Positions 16,579 to 26,100 of a DNA stretch of 64,000 bases are shown here, piece after piece. Within the stretch, counting starts at the first letter, position 1. Every line of letters starts with the position of its first letter. Position numbers and translations under genes: made by a program. The notes beneath the pieces were generated by a model. It was not told the origin of the DNA. It saw nothing but the letters and a program-made list of their open reading frames with translations, and ran no database searches. Location of the stretch: contig CABUWV010000001.1 in the NCBI GenBank assembly GCA_902495355.1, forward strand, positions 156,148-220,147, read 5' to 3'. The DNA is from an uncultured Collinsella sp. (GTDB taxonomy: Bacteria; Actinomycetota; Coriobacteriia; Coriobacteriales; Coriobacteriaceae).

Positions 16579-18002
16579 GTGAGCACCCCCAACAAACCGA
16601 TCGCGTGCTGCGCGACACCCGCATTCTGACGCTGCGCATTTGGGCTGTTGTCGGCTGCATTGTCATCGCCGCCGTCATCTTTAACCTGATGGGTATCCTG
16701 GCACCGGTTATTGAGTTTCTTGCCGTCGGCTCCATCGTTGCTTTTGTGATGTCCCCGATTACCAACTGGCTCGAGCATCATGGCGTCGGTCGTGGCATCG
16801 GTTCGCTTATTGCCCTTATCGTGGTTGTGGCGGTGCTCGTTGGTGTCGTCTGCATCCTGTCGCCTATTTTGCTTGGTCAGATCATGGAAGTCCTGAGCCG
16901 TCTGCCTGAGCAGCTTCGTGCTGCGGGCGGTGATCTCAACGAGATGGTCTCGCATGCCAAGACGCTCAACAACACGCCGCTCAAGGAGTATTTGGACGAT
17001 AATCTTTCGTCGTTGGTTGCCGTTGCATCGAAGTATGTGTCTCAGATCGCTGCCGAGCTCGGTCGCGGCGTGTTCCCGCTGATCACCAACACAGCCTCGC
17101 AGCTGTTCGTCATCTTCCTGGGCTTGGTGCTTGCCTATTGGTTGGCCTGCGACTATCCCCGCATGCACCACGAGGTCTGCACCATCATCGGGCAGGAAAA
17201 GGAGACCTCGTACCGCTTTATGGTCGCGATTCTTTCGCGCTCGGTCGGCGGTTATATGCGCGGCATGGTCGTGACGTCCATCTGCGGTGGCATCCTCGCC
17301 TTTATCGGCTTTACGCTCATTGGGCATCCCTACGCGGCGCTCATGGCCATCTTTACCGGCATCATGCACTTGGTCCCGGTTGTCGGTCCCTGGGTAAGCG
17401 CGGCGATCGCCACGGTTCTCGGCTTTATGTTCAGCCCCATGCTGGCGTTGTGGACGCTCGTTGTGACCATGGTGGCTCAAAACGTCACCGATAACGTCAT
17501 TTCCCCCAAGGTCATGCAGAGCTCGGTGCAGGTGCATCCCATCATGAGCCTCACGGCGCTCGTTATTGGCTCGGCACTCATGGGCCCCATCGGCATGATT
17601 ATTGCTATCCCGCTTTGTGCGGCCCTCAAGGGTATCTTCGTGTACTACTTCGAGAATGAGACCGGCCGCCAGCTTGTGGCCTATGACGGCGCCGTGTTTA
17701 AGGGCACGCCGTACCGCGATGCCGCTGGCAACCCGGTCGCCGCCTACGACGCGCTCGGCGACGACACCTTCATTTACGAGTCCGAGCTCATCGGCAACGA
17801 GACTGCGCCCGAGGCCAAGGCCATGCCCAAGCCCGAGCTCGATAATCCCTGGATCAAGCTCTCGGGCCTGCAGCCCGATGCCACGGGCTTCTTCAAGAAT
17901 CCCTTCGCCAAGGACGATGACTCCAACTCGGACGACGATACCAAAACCGGCATCGACGGCTCCATGGACGATGACGATAACTATCGGGGTAATTCGGGTT
18001 AA
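16575..18002 (+). CDS. AI-2E family transporter
   Basis: 475 residues with about eight TM segments and the long periplasmic/cytosolic loop containing VLSRLPEQLRAAG typical of the PF01594 AI-2E/PerM family. Signature regions FLGLVLAYWLACDYPRM and GIMHLVPVVGPWVSA are recognisable. Members are associated with autoinducer-2 export or Na+/H+ exchange; the substrate is not predictable. The hydrophilic C-terminal tail (about 90 residues, ending Asp-rich) is unusual. Start overlaps the sigma gene stop, so it is co-transcribed with it. Confidence 0.85.
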   Translation: MSEHPQQTDRVLRDTRILTLRIWAVVGCIVIAAVIFNLMGILAPVIEFLAVGSIVAFVMSPITNWLEHHGVGRGIGSLIALIVVVAVLVGVVCILSPILLGQIMEVLSRLPEQLRAAGGDLNEMVSHAKTLNNTPLKEYLDDNLSSLVAVASKYVSQIAAELGRGVFPLITNTASQLFVIFLGLVLAYWLACDYPRMHHEVCTIIGQEKETSYRFMVAILSRSVGGYMRGMVVTSICGGILAFIGFTLIGHPYAALMAIFTGIMHLVPVVGPWVSAAIATVLGFMFSPMLALWTLVVTMVAQNVTDNVISPKVMQSSVQVHPIMSLTALVIGSALMGPIGMIIAIPLCAALKGIFVYYFENETGRQLVAYDGAVFKGTPYRDAAGNPVAAYDALGDDTFIYESELIGNETAPEAKAMPKPELDNPWIKLSGLQPDATGFFKNPFAKDDDSNSDDDTKTGIDGSMDDDDNYRGNSG

Positions 18003-18033
18003 CATTCATACGTGCTAACATGCAATTTCGCTG

Positions 18034-18063
18034 GAGGGTCGCTGTTTGGCGGCCCTCTTTTTT
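18034..18063 (+). terminator. Intrinsic terminator after the sigma operon
   Basis: GAGGGTCGC / GGCGGCCCTC stem (one G-T pair) followed by six T. Confidence 0.8.
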
Positions 18064-18135
18064 GCACAGGCGCGGCGGGATGGTAATATCGTTACGTTTG
18101 AACTATTTCGATGTGAAACCGAGGAGATTCCCTCT

Positions 18136-20793
18136 ATGAGTGCTGACTACCCGTCAATGACTACGGCCGAGATTCGCTCCAAGTTCCTCAACTTCTTTGA
18201 GGAGCGCGGTCTTAAGCTCTATCCTTCTTCGTCCCTCGTCCCCGACGATCCCTCGCTGCTGCTTGCCAACGCCGGCATGAACCAGTTTAAGGAATACTAC
18301 CAGGGCAAGAAGACCATGAAGGAGATCGGCGCTATCTCCTGCCAGAAGTGCGTCCGCACCAACGACATCGATTGCATCGGCGAGGACGGCCGTCACCTGT
18401 CCTTCTTTGAGATGCTCGGCGACTTCTCCTTTGGCGGCGTCTCCAAGCAGCAGGCTTGCGCCTGGGCCTTTGAGCTCATCACCAAGGAGTTCAAGCTGCC
18501 GCTCGACCGCCTGTACTTTACCGTCTTCACCGAGGACGACGAGACCCACGACGTGTGGCGTTCTCTGGGCGTTGCCGAGGACCACATCTCCCGCCTGGGC
18601 GAGGACGACAACTTCTGGGCCGCTGGCCCCACTGGCCCCTGCGGTCCCTGCTCCGAGATCTACTTTGACATGGGCGAGGAGGTCGGCTGCGGTAGTCCCG
18701 ACTGCAAGCCCGGCTGCGATTGCGACCGCTTCCTGGAGTTCTGGAACCTCGTCTTTACCCAGTATGACCGCCAGGAGGACGGCTCCATGCCGGAGCTGCC
18801 GCACCGCAACCTCGATACGGGCATGGGCCTGGAGCGCATGGCCGCCATCATGCAGCACAAGACCGCCAACTACGACGGCGATCTGATGCAGCACCTCATC
18901 AAGCTGGGCGAGAAGATTAGCGGCAAGACCTATGACGCCGACGATTACTCTGGCGCCAGCCGCTCCCTGCGTATCATCGCCGACCACTCCCGTGCCGTCG
19001 ACTTTATGATCTCGGACGGCATCCTTCCCGGTAACGAGGGTCGCGAGTACGTCCTTCGCCGCCTGCTCCGTCGTGCCGTGTTCCACGGTCGCCTGCTGGG
19101 CATCGAGGGCGCCTTCCTGACCAAGTTCATCGACGAGGTCAACGCTCAGATGGGCGAGGCCTATCCTGAGCTGCTCAAGAACGTCGCGCTCGTCAAGGGT
19201 ATCGTCGCCTCCGAGGAGGAGCGCTTCTCCACGACGCTCGACAACGGTCGCGTCTACCTGGATGAGGCCCTGGCAGCGCTTGCCGACGGCGCCGTCCTTC
19301 CGGGCGACGTTGCCTTTAAGCTGCACGACACCTTTGGTTTCCCCATTGACCTGACTGTCGAGATCGCCGGCGCTGCTGGCCACGACGTCGACATGGACGG
19401 CTTCACTGCCTGCATGGAGGACCAGAAGGCCCGCGCCCGCGCCAATGCCAAGGGCGACGCCTGGGGCAGCTTCAACGACGTGTGGGTCGAGCTTTCGGAC
19501 AAGGTCGCAGCGACCGAGTTCGACGGCTATGACAACGATGTGATCGAGGGCGCCAAGGTTGTTGCCATCGTGCGCAACGGCGAGTCCGTCGAGTCCGCTG
19601 CCGCCGGCGAGGATGTCGAGGTTGTGCTCGACCGCACCCCGTTCTATTCCGAGATGGGTGGCCAGCAGGGCGATGCCGGCAAGCTTTCCGCCGAGGGCGT
19701 TGTTCTGACCGTTGCCGACACCAAGAACCACAACGGCCTGTATGCCCACGTCGCGCACGTTGCCGAGGGCACGCTGACTGTCGGTGCCGCTGTTACCGCC
19801 GCGCTCGACGCCGAGCGCCGTGGCTTCCTGCGCCGCAACCACACCGCCACGCACCTGCTCGACGCCGCCCTTAAGCAGGTCCTGGGCGAGCACGTCTCCC
19901 AGGCCGGCTCGCTGGTGACGCCCGAGCACCTGCGCTTTGACTTCACGCACTTCGAGGCCCTGTCCTCCGAGCAGCTCAAGGCTGTCGAGGACCTGGTCAA
20001 CCAGCAGATCTTCGCTTCCAAGCCGGTCGTGACCCGTGTCATGGGCATCGACGAGGCTAAGGCTGCCGGCGCTGTCGCTCTGTTTGGAGAGAAGTACGGC
20101 GATGTCGTCCGCGTCGTCTCCGTGGGCGCCGAGGACCAGCCGTTCTCCCGCGAGCTCTGTGGTGGCACGCACGCTGCCAACACCGCTGAGATCGGCCTGT
20201 TCAAGATTATTTCCGAGTCCTCTACGGGCTCGAACGTCCGCCGTATCGAGGCCGTGACCTCTAAGGGTGCTCTCGACTATATGGCCGACCGCCTGGCGCT
20301 CGTTGACGCCGCCGCCGCTGCGCTCAAGTGCCGCGTCGACGAGGTTCCCGCCCGCGTGGGGAACCTGCAGGCCGAGCTGCGCGAGACGTCCAACAAGCTC
20401 AAAAAGGCTCTGACCGGTGGCTCCTCCGACGCCATTTCCAGTGCCATCGAGGGTGCTGTCGAGCTCGGCGGCTACAAGCTCGTCGTCGCTGAGCTCCAGG
20501 GCCTTGAGGCTGCCGACCTGCGCAACGTATGGGATACCGTGCATCAGAAGGTCGCCGGCCCTGTCGCTTGTGTCGTCGCCAGCGTGACTGAGAAGGGCAC
20601 TCCGGCCCTGCTCGCTGCCGGCTCCGATGACGCTGTGAAGGCCGGTTTCCACGCCGGTAACGTGATCAAGCAGATCGCGGGTCTGGTTGACGGTCGCGGT
20701 GGCGGTCGTCCCAGCATGGCCCAGGCCGGTGGCAAGAATGCTGCCGGCATCGCCGATGCCCTCGCGGCCGCTAAGACCGCGCTCGGCGCCTAA
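18136..20793 (+). CDS. alaS: Alanyl-tRNA synthetase
   Basis: 885-residue class II synthetase with a full-length layout. Catalytic core includes FFEMLGDFSFGG and the GPTGPCGPCSEIYFD stretch. The editing domain has zinc ligands in RNHTATHLLDAAL (HxxxH) and CGGTHAANTAEIG (CxxxH). The C-terminal C-Ala region ends with GGGGRPSMAQAGGK-like sequence (here GRGGGRPSMAQAGG). ATG at 18136 has GAGGAG nine bases upstream; the extended frame starting inside the upstream terminator is rejected. First gene of the alaS-yqgF-mltG-yqeG-aroK-aroB string. Confidence 0.97.
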   Translation: MSADYPSMTTAEIRSKFLNFFEERGLKLYPSSSLVPDDPSLLLANAGMNQFKEYYQGKKTMKEIGAISCQKCVRTNDIDCIGEDGRHLSFFEMLGDFSFGGVSKQQACAWAFELITKEFKLPLDRLYFTVFTEDDETHDVWRSLGVAEDHISRLGEDDNFWAAGPTGPCGPCSEIYFDMGEEVGCGSPDCKPGCDCDRFLEFWNLVFTQYDRQEDGSMPELPHRNLDTGMGLERMAAIMQHKTANYDGDLMQHLIKLGEKISGKTYDADDYSGASRSLRIIADHSRAVDFMISDGILPGNEGREYVLRRLLRRAVFHGRLLGIEGAFLTKFIDEVNAQMGEAYPELLKNVALVKGIVASEEERFSTTLDNGRVYLDEALAALADGAVLPGDVAFKLHDTFGFPIDLTVEIAGAAGHDVDMDGFTACMEDQKARARANAKGDAWGSFNDVWVELSDKVAATEFDGYDNDVIEGAKVVAIVRNGESVESAAAGEDVEVVLDRTPFYSEMGGQQGDAGKLSAEGVVLTVADTKNHNGLYAHVAHVAEGTLTVGAAVTAALDAERRGFLRRNHTATHLLDAALKQVLGEHVSQAGSLVTPEHLRFDFTHFEALSSEQLKAVEDLVNQQIFASKPVVTRVMGIDEAKAAGAVALFGEKYGDVVRVVSVGAEDQPFSRELCGGTHAANTAEIGLFKIISESSTGSNVRRIEAVTSKGALDYMADRLALVDAAAAALKCRVDEVPARVGNLQAELRETSNKLKKALTGGSSDAISSAIEGAVELGGYKLVVAELQGLEAADLRNVWDTVHQKVAGPVACVVASVTEKGTPALLAAGSDDAVKAGFHAGNVIKQIAGLVDGRGGGRPSMAQAGGKNAAGIADALAAAKTALGA

Positions 20794-20810
20794 GAATCTA
20801 AGAAGTCGCT

Positions 20811-21239
20811 GTGGTTGCGCTCGCGCTGGACATAGGGGAGACCAGGATTGGCATCGCCGTCTCGAGCCGTGATGGCAAGATGGCGATGCCTGTCAAGGTG
20901 CTTCCGGCTGCCGAGGTCACCGGTATGGCCAAGACGTTCCGCTACCTGGTTGAGGACTATGAGCCCGACATCCTGATAAGCGGACGTCCCCTGACCATGG
21001 CCGGTGAGCCCGGCCCTCAGGCCGAGCGCGTTGCCGCTGTGGCGCAAAAGATTGCCGACGAGCTCGATCTTCCGTTGGAGTTTGAGGACGAGCGTCTGTC
21101 CTCGCAAGAGGCCAAGCGTATCCTGCGCGAGCAGGGACTCAACGAAAAGCAGATGAGGGGCAAGATCGACATGATTGCCGCCAGCCTGTTTTTGCAGACG
21201 TGGCTCGATCGTAAAAACGAGGAGGTTTCGCATGCCTAG
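20811..21239 (+). CDS. ruvX: YqgF/RuvX family putative pre-16S rRNA nuclease
   Basis: 142 residues with RNase H-like fold motifs: LALDIGETRIGIAV at the N terminus (first Asp), ISGRPLTMAGEPG in the middle, and FEDERLSSQEAKRIL plus KGKIDMIAASLFLQTWL-type C terminus with the final catalytic Asp. Known members finish the 5' end of 16S rRNA; an older label is Holliday junction resolvase-like. GTG start, 17 bases after alaS. Overlaps mltG by eight bases. Confidence 0.9.
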   Translation: MVALALDIGETRIGIAVSSRDGKMAMPVKVLPAAEVTGMAKTFRYLVEDYEPDILISGRPLTMAGEPGPQAERVAAVAQKIADELDLPLEFEDERLSSQEAKRILREQGLNEKQMRGKIDMIAASLFLQTWLDRKNEEVSHA

Positions 21240-22665
21240 TGCTTCTGATCCGCGCCAGCCGAATCGTACACAGCAGCCGGCGTCGCGCCCTGCCCAGCCT
21301 GGCCAGCGTCCGGCACAGCCGACGCAGCGCGCAGCTCAGCCTGCCGCGCGCCCGGCGCAGTCCTTCTCTCGTTCGGCCCAACCTGTTCAACGGACGGGTC
21401 AGCAGCCTTCTGCTCGTTCGGTTCAGCATTCGGCTTCTCACGCGGCTCAGCAGCCCACTGCTCGTACGGCCCAGCCTGCAGGCGGCACCCGCTTTAAGCA
21501 GCAGGCACCTACCCAGCGAACGCAGGCCCCCCAATCGCATTCGCATCACGCTCGTGGTTCGCATGGCGTTGCTCCGGCGACCCGCTCGAGCTACAACACG
21601 CATGCTCGTCGCGGTGCTCAAAAGAAAAGCTCCCCGGTGCCTATGATTATCGGTGGCGTTGTTGCCGTGCTTGCGCTTGTCGCGATCGTTTTTTTTGTCG
21701 TGCCAGCCGTCAAGGGCTTCTTTGGCGGTGAGGGTGCGAAAGTCGTTGCAGGCCAGCAGGTTACTATCACGATTCCCGATGGTGCCTCGGGTGACAGCAT
21801 CGCTTCGATTCTCTCCGAGAATCATATCGTCGAAAATCCCAAGGATTATTATGCGGCGGTGAAAAAGCTCAACGCCGATATGTCGCTCAAGCCTGGTGAT
21901 TATTCGTTCACCTCACTCATGGATGCGACCAAGGTTGTTCAGCAGCTCATGGAAGGCCCCAACGCGGGCTCCAATGCGCTGACTATCCCTGAGGGCCTGA
22001 CGGTCGATCAAGTCGCCGACCGTGTGGCCCAGGCCTACGACAGCATCTCTAAGGAAGACTTCCTCAACCAGGCCAAGGCCTCCAACTACGTGGACGACTA
22101 TAGCTTCCTTAAGGGCGCCGCTAACGACTCGCTCGAGGGTTTCTTGTTCCCCAAGACCTATTCGTTGGGTGATTCGCCGACGGCCGATGGCGTGATTCGC
22201 GCTATGCTCGATCAGTTTAAGACCGAGTACAAGTCGCTTGACTTTGCGAGCTGCGAAGCCAAGATCAAGGAACGCTACGGTGTGGAGATGTCCGACTACG
22301 ATATCGTCAACTTGGCCTCCATCGTTGAGCGCGAGGGCCTCAACGCCGATCAACGTGCGCATGTAGCCTCGGTTTTCTACAACCGCCTTGCCGGCAAGCT
22401 CGATGGCCTGCGCTATCTCAATAGCGATGCGACTATGATGTATGTCACCGGTGGCGAGGTTACCGCCGACGACCTGCAGAGCGATAGTCCGTATAACACC
22501 TATAAGCATGAGGGCCTGCCGCCCACGCCCATCTGCTCTCCGTCGCTCGAGGCGCTCAAGGCCACCCTTGAGCCGACCGACTCCGACGACCTGTATTTCT
22601 ACATTACGCAGGACGAGGAGTATTTCTCGAAGACCTACGAAGAGCATCAACAGTCTTGGAATTGA
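21232..22665 (+). CDS. mltG: Endolytic murein transglycosylase MltG
   Basis: 477 residues. An N-terminal 130-residue cytosolic tail is low complexity and rich in Gln, Pro, Ala and Arg, far longer than in E. coli MltG. One TM helix follows (about 137-158), then a LysM-like subdomain (VTIPDGASGDSIASILSEN) and the YceG catalytic domain with the essential Glu in NLASIVEREGLN (about 366) and SVFYNRL. It trims nascent glycan strands at the outer face of the membrane. ATG 21232 is supported by GGAGG seven bases upstream. Confidence 0.92.
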   Translation: MPSASDPRQPNRTQQPASRPAQPGQRPAQPTQRAAQPAARPAQSFSRSAQPVQRTGQQPSARSVQHSASHAAQQPTARTAQPAGGTRFKQQAPTQRTQAPQSHSHHARGSHGVAPATRSSYNTHARRGAQKKSSPVPMIIGGVVAVLALVAIVFFVVPAVKGFFGGEGAKVVAGQQVTITIPDGASGDSIASILSENHIVENPKDYYAAVKKLNADMSLKPGDYSFTSLMDATKVVQQLMEGPNAGSNALTIPEGLTVDQVADRVAQAYDSISKEDFLNQAKASNYVDDYSFLKGAANDSLEGFLFPKTYSLGDSPTADGVIRAMLDQFKTEYKSLDFASCEAKIKERYGVEMSDYDIVNLASIVEREGLNADQRAHVASVFYNRLAGKLDGLRYLNSDATMMYVTGGEVTADDLQSDSPYNTYKHEGLPPTPICSPSLEALKATLEPTDSDDLYFYITQDEEYFSKTYEEHQQSWN

Positions 22666-22667
22666 TC

Positions 22668-23165
22668 ATGAGGATTTTTAGCCCCAAACGATATGTTGCC
22701 TCGGTCGATCGCATCGACCTCGATACCCTCTGGGCCGACGGTAAGCGCGCCATTCTGCTCGACCGCGACAACACCCTGGTGCCACGTGATACCGAGCAGG
22801 TACCCGCTGCGGTCTCCGCCTGGCTCGAGGCCGCCCATGCTAAGGGCTTTAAGCTGTGCATGGTGTCCAACAACTGGCATCGCGACCAGGTTATGGCGTC
22901 GGCGCGCGAGCTGGGGCTCGAGGCCATTAGCCACGCCATGAAGCCCGCCCCGTTTGCCTTGAAGGCGGGTCTTAAGCGTCTGGGCGCCACGGCCGACGAG
23001 TCCGTACTGATCGGTGACCAGCTGTACACCGACGTATGGAGCGGAAACTTTGCCGGCGTTGACACTATTCTGGTCAAGCCGCAGGCAACCCAGGACCTGT
23101 GGTATACGCAGATCTTCCGTATCTTTGAGCGCCGGGCCCTGCGCGACCTTCCCTGCGAGGAATAG
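22668..23165 (+). CDS. YqeG family HAD phosphatase
   Basis: 165 residues. The HAD motif I is LLDRDNTLV (DxDxT), motif II lies in MVSNNW, and motif III/IV in VLIGDQLYTDVWSGN, the YqeG/phosphatidylglycerophosphatase-like subgroup. In cyanobacteria and plants related proteins dephosphorylate phosphatidylglycerophosphate; in Firmicutes the gene sits beside aroE and ribosome assembly genes. Here it lies between mltG and aroK. Start ATG 22668 follows mltG by two bases. Confidence 0.85.
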   Translation: MRIFSPKRYVASVDRIDLDTLWADGKRAILLDRDNTLVPRDTEQVPAAVSAWLEAAHAKGFKLCMVSNNWHRDQVMASARELGLEAISHAMKPAPFALKAGLKRLGATADESVLIGDQLYTDVWSGNFAGVDTILVKPQATQDLWYTQIFRIFERRALRDLPCEE

Positions 23166-23173
23166 GTTTCGCC

Positions 23174-23707
23174 ATGTCTCAGCACATCAAACACGGCTGC
23201 GACCATATCTTCTTTATCGGCTTTTTGGGCGCGGGCAAGTCGACGCTTGCGCGCAACGTGGGCACCATGTTCAAGCGGCGTTTTATCGATACCGACCGTC
23301 TGGTCGTGCGCCGTTGCGGCAAGTCGGTAACCGAGATTTTTGAGACCGAGGGCGAGGATCGTTTTCGCGAGCTCGAGACCTCGGCGCTCCGTTCGCTCCA
23401 AAGCGAGCGCAGCCTGTTGGTTTCGTGCGGGGGCGGTATCGTCGAGACGCCGGTGAATATTGAACTGATGCACGAAATGGGTACGTGCGTGTACCTCGAG
23501 GGCGACTTCGAGGATTCGATTCGCCAGATTCGTCGGTCTGACACGCGCCCCGATTTCCGTTCGCCCGAGCATGCTGCGCGCCTGTTTGAGCATCGCCGTC
23601 CGCTGTATCGTCAGGCCGCCGACCTTACCCTTGATATTCGCAACAAGTCCTTCGAGGACGTTTCCTACCTTTGTGCCGAGATGCTTTTGGAGCGTGGGCT
23701 GCTATGA
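23174..23707 (+). CDS. aroK: Shikimate kinase
   Basis: 177 residues. Walker A GFLGAGKST (about 15-23), substrate-binding DTD in FIDTDRLV, the Arg in DRFRELE, GGG in SCGGGIVE and the lid/adenine region EHRRPLYRQAADL are all intact, so the enzyme should phosphorylate shikimate. Its stop overlaps the start of an aroB-like gene (ATGA), the usual aroKB pairing, although that partner looks inactive. Confidence 0.92.
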   Translation: MSQHIKHGCDHIFFIGFLGAGKSTLARNVGTMFKRRFIDTDRLVVRRCGKSVTEIFETEGEDRFRELETSALRSLQSERSLLVSCGGGIVETPVNIELMHEMGTCVYLEGDFEDSIRQIRRSDTRPDFRSPEHAARLFEHRRPLYRQAADLTLDIRNKSFEDVSYLCAEMLLERGLL

Positions 23708-24813
23708 TTCGCCGTCAACTGATCAATTTCCAAAACCGCAGCGTCGATGTCCGTGTCGGATTGGGCGCGTTCGATGAGCTGTCGCGCATGTTTGCCTCGG
23801 CCGTTGGCAAGCCTAAGCGCGCGATGGTGGTTTGGAACGACGCCACATCCGAGTGTTTTGGTGAGGTCGTTGAGCATGCGCTCGTCGACGCCGGCTTTGT
23901 CGTGTCGCCGCTAGTCCTTGAGGTTTCGCCTGCTGGTGCCACGTTGGCCGATGCCGATGCGATCTTTGGCGCCCTGTCTGCCAACGGCATTACCTGCGAC
24001 GATCTGGTTGTCGCCGTTGGCGATGCCGCAACCTGCTCGGTTGTTAGCTGGTGCGCCAACCAGTGGTGTGGCCGAACCGAGTGCGCTTTGCTGCCGACGA
24101 CCTTCGATGCCATGCTCACGGTCGCGACGACCATGAAGCCGCTCGTCGCCTCGTCGGCCAATGCGCTTCCCGCTATCGCGTTCCGTCCCGAACCGGGCTT
24201 GGTCGTGTGTGACCTCGACCTTGTTCGTGAGGCGGACCCCGAGGACCTCAAGCTCGGCTTTGTGGTGCTTGTTGGCACCATGCTTTCGAGCAGCAAGTCC
24301 CGCTGGAATCAGTTTACTGAGACCGTCCCCGAGATTCTCGCGGGCGAGGAGGTCGCGCTCGTCAATGCTGTTCAGTGGTCTCAGACTGCCCGCAAGGACG
24401 TACTGATGGCCACGAACCCGAGCGCCCGCCATGCGCTCGATTTTGGTAAGACGGGGGAGCGTACCCTGCGCGCCTGCTTGGGCGATGCCGCTTCGCAGAT
24501 CCCTGCCTACCAGCTGTTGTCCGAGGGCATGCGTTTCGAGGCGCGCGTTGCCCACGATGCTTGCGACTTCGATATCGATTACGTTTTTGAGGTCGATGAC
24601 TGCCTGGAGGACTTTGGCATTGAGGAGCTTGCCTTCGACCTGGAGCCCACCGCGTTTATCGAGGAGTTCCGCAAGCAGCAGTTCGCCCGCTCGAACCGCA
24701 GCATGTTGCCGCTGCCCGCAGCGCTCGGCGCCATTCGTCTAACGAGTGTTGAGGACGAGGTTCTTGAGCGCCATGCTCACGCCTACTTGGCTTCCCGCAA
24801 AGAACTTCTCTAA
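23704..24813 (+). CDS. 3-dehydroquinate synthase-like protein (AroB homologue) lacking active-site motifs
   Basis: 369 residues in the aroB position directly behind aroK. The overall frame of a dehydroquinate synthase can be followed (N-terminal nucleotide domain, LLPTTFDAM at the place of the PTTLLAxxDSSVGGK motif, C-terminal RSMLPLPAALG). The key residues are missing: GGGVVGD is replaced by VAVGDAAT, DSSVGGK by VATTMKP, the metal Glu motif AExxK by DLKLGF, and the two His motifs (GHTxGHA, HGExV) by GKTGERT and EGMRFEA. Catalysis of the normal reaction looks unlikely. The intact long frame and good codon use suggest it is still made. Start ATG 23704 overlaps the aroK stop. Confidence 0.75.
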   Translation: MIRRQLINFQNRSVDVRVGLGAFDELSRMFASAVGKPKRAMVVWNDATSECFGEVVEHALVDAGFVVSPLVLEVSPAGATLADADAIFGALSANGITCDDLVVAVGDAATCSVVSWCANQWCGRTECALLPTTFDAMLTVATTMKPLVASSANALPAIAFRPEPGLVVCDLDLVREADPEDLKLGFVVLVGTMLSSSKSRWNQFTETVPEILAGEEVALVNAVQWSQTARKDVLMATNPSARHALDFGKTGERTLRACLGDAASQIPAYQLLSEGMRFEARVAHDACDFDIDYVFEVDDCLEDFGIEELAFDLEPTAFIEEFRKQQFARSNRSMLPLPAALGAIRLTSVEDEVLERHAHAYLASRKELL

Positions 24814-24850
24814 GATTTATTGACATCCATCGTCTTTCGTATCATGTTGA

Positions 24851-24913
24851 GGGACGGGTTTCCAATCGGTTGCGGTTCGCATGCGATTCCGACGTTCGGT
24901 TGAGACCCGTCCC
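24851..24913 (+). promoter_or_regulatory. Long inverted repeat in the leader of pepP
   Basis: GGGACGGGTTTC and GAGACCCGTCCC pair over 12 bp (one mismatch) around a 39-base interior that contains CAATCG/CGATT. A TTGACA at 24820-24825 upstream could be a -35 box, though no well-spaced -10 is evident. The hairpin is followed by CACTTTTTG, so it may end aroKB transcription or fold as a leader. Confidence 0.4.
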
Positions 24914-24945
24914 GCACTTTTTGAGACAATAAGAAAGGAATCTGC

Positions 24946-26076
24946 ATGTCTGAATTTGCTGCCGGTCCTGCCGGTCGTATCGAACGTGTCCGTGCGCTGA
25001 TGGTCGAGCGCGGCTACGACGCTATCGTGGTGCGCGACGAGGCCAATCTTCGTTGGCTCACGGGCGTGAAGGGCGTCTTCGACTACACCTTCGAGTTCCC
25101 GCACGCGGCGTTTATTACGGCTGACCAGTGCCTGTTCCATACCGACTCGCGCTACCTCAACAGCTTTGAGGAGAACACACCCGCCGGCAGCCCCTGGGTC
25201 TACGACATGGACGAGGGCACCATCCCCGGTTGGGTCGCCGGCAAGATCGCAGCCAACAAGTGCCGCGTCTGCGCTGTCGAGGACGATATGCAGATCAACT
25301 TCTACCAGGGTATTCAGCGTGGCCTGGAGGACCGTTCCGTCGCCTGCATGTTGCCGCTGATGCACGACGACATCCGCAAGATGCGCGCCATCAAGGACGC
25401 CGAGGAGATTGAACTCATGCGCCATGCGCAGTCGATCACCGATGCCGCCTTCCAGCACATGCTCGGCTTTATTAAGCCCGGTATGACCGAGAAGCAGGTA
25501 CGCAACGAGCTCGAGATCTTTATGTTCGCCAACGGTGCTGACAGCCTTGCCTTCGGCTCCATCGTGGCGAGCGGCCCCAACACCGCCAACCCGCATGCCG
25601 TCCCGAGCGACCGCGTGATCGAGAAGGGCGACTTTGTCCTCATGGATTACGGCGCGGGCTACTGCGATTATCGCTCCGACATGACACGCACTGTCGTGAT
25701 GGGCGGGCCCACGCAGGAGCAGCTTGACCTGTACGCGCTCGTGCGCCGTACGCACGAGGAGTGCGTCGCCGCCATCCATCCGGGCGTCGAGGGCAACGAC
25801 ATTTTCAAGCTTTCCAAGAAGATCATCGGCGATGCCGGCTATGGCGATTACTACAACCATGGTCTGGGCCACGGCGTCGGTATCGACATCCACGAGCTGC
25901 CCAACTTCAACCGCAGCAAGAACACCATCGAGATCGGCTCGGTTGTCACCATGGAGCCTGGCGTCTACCTGCCCGGCGTGGGCGGCGTGCGCCTGGAGGA
26001 CTACGGCGTGGTCACCGAGAACGGCTACGAGCCCTTCACCAAGACCCCGCATGACCTCCACGTCATCGATTGCTAG
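24946..26076 (+). CDS. M24 family Xaa-Pro aminopeptidase-like metallopeptidase
   Basis: 376 residues with a creatinase-type N-terminal domain (SDYD-like YDAIVVRDEANLRWLTGVKG) and the pita-bread catalytic domain. All five metal ligands are visible: Asp in VLMDYGAGYCDY, Asp in RSDMTRTV, His in GLGHGVGIDIHE, Glu in TMEPGVYLPG and Glu in VRLEDYGVV. It should remove N-terminal residues from X-Pro peptides in the cytosol. Placed directly before efp, an order conserved in many Actinobacteria and Firmicutes. AAGAAAGGA ribosome site. Confidence 0.9.
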   Translation: MSEFAAGPAGRIERVRALMVERGYDAIVVRDEANLRWLTGVKGVFDYTFEFPHAAFITADQCLFHTDSRYLNSFEENTPAGSPWVYDMDEGTIPGWVAGKIAANKCRVCAVEDDMQINFYQGIQRGLEDRSVACMLPLMHDDIRKMRAIKDAEEIELMRHAQSITDAAFQHMLGFIKPGMTEKQVRNELEIFMFANGADSLAFGSIVASGPNTANPHAVPSDRVIEKGDFVLMDYGAGYCDYRSDMTRTVVMGGPTQEQLDLYALVRRTHEECVAAIHPGVEGNDIFKLSKKIIGDAGYGDYYNHGLGHGVGIDIHELPNFNRSKNTIEIGSVVTMEPGVYLPGVGGVRLEDYGVVTENGYEPFTKTPHDLHVIDC

Positions 26077-26100
26077 TCCATTTCGATAGATTTTTGGGGC

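Noticed and set aside
18154..20652. 832-codon open frame antisense to alaS
   Set aside because: Same mirror effect of biased codons; repetitive Leu/Val/Asp-rich composition and no start signals.
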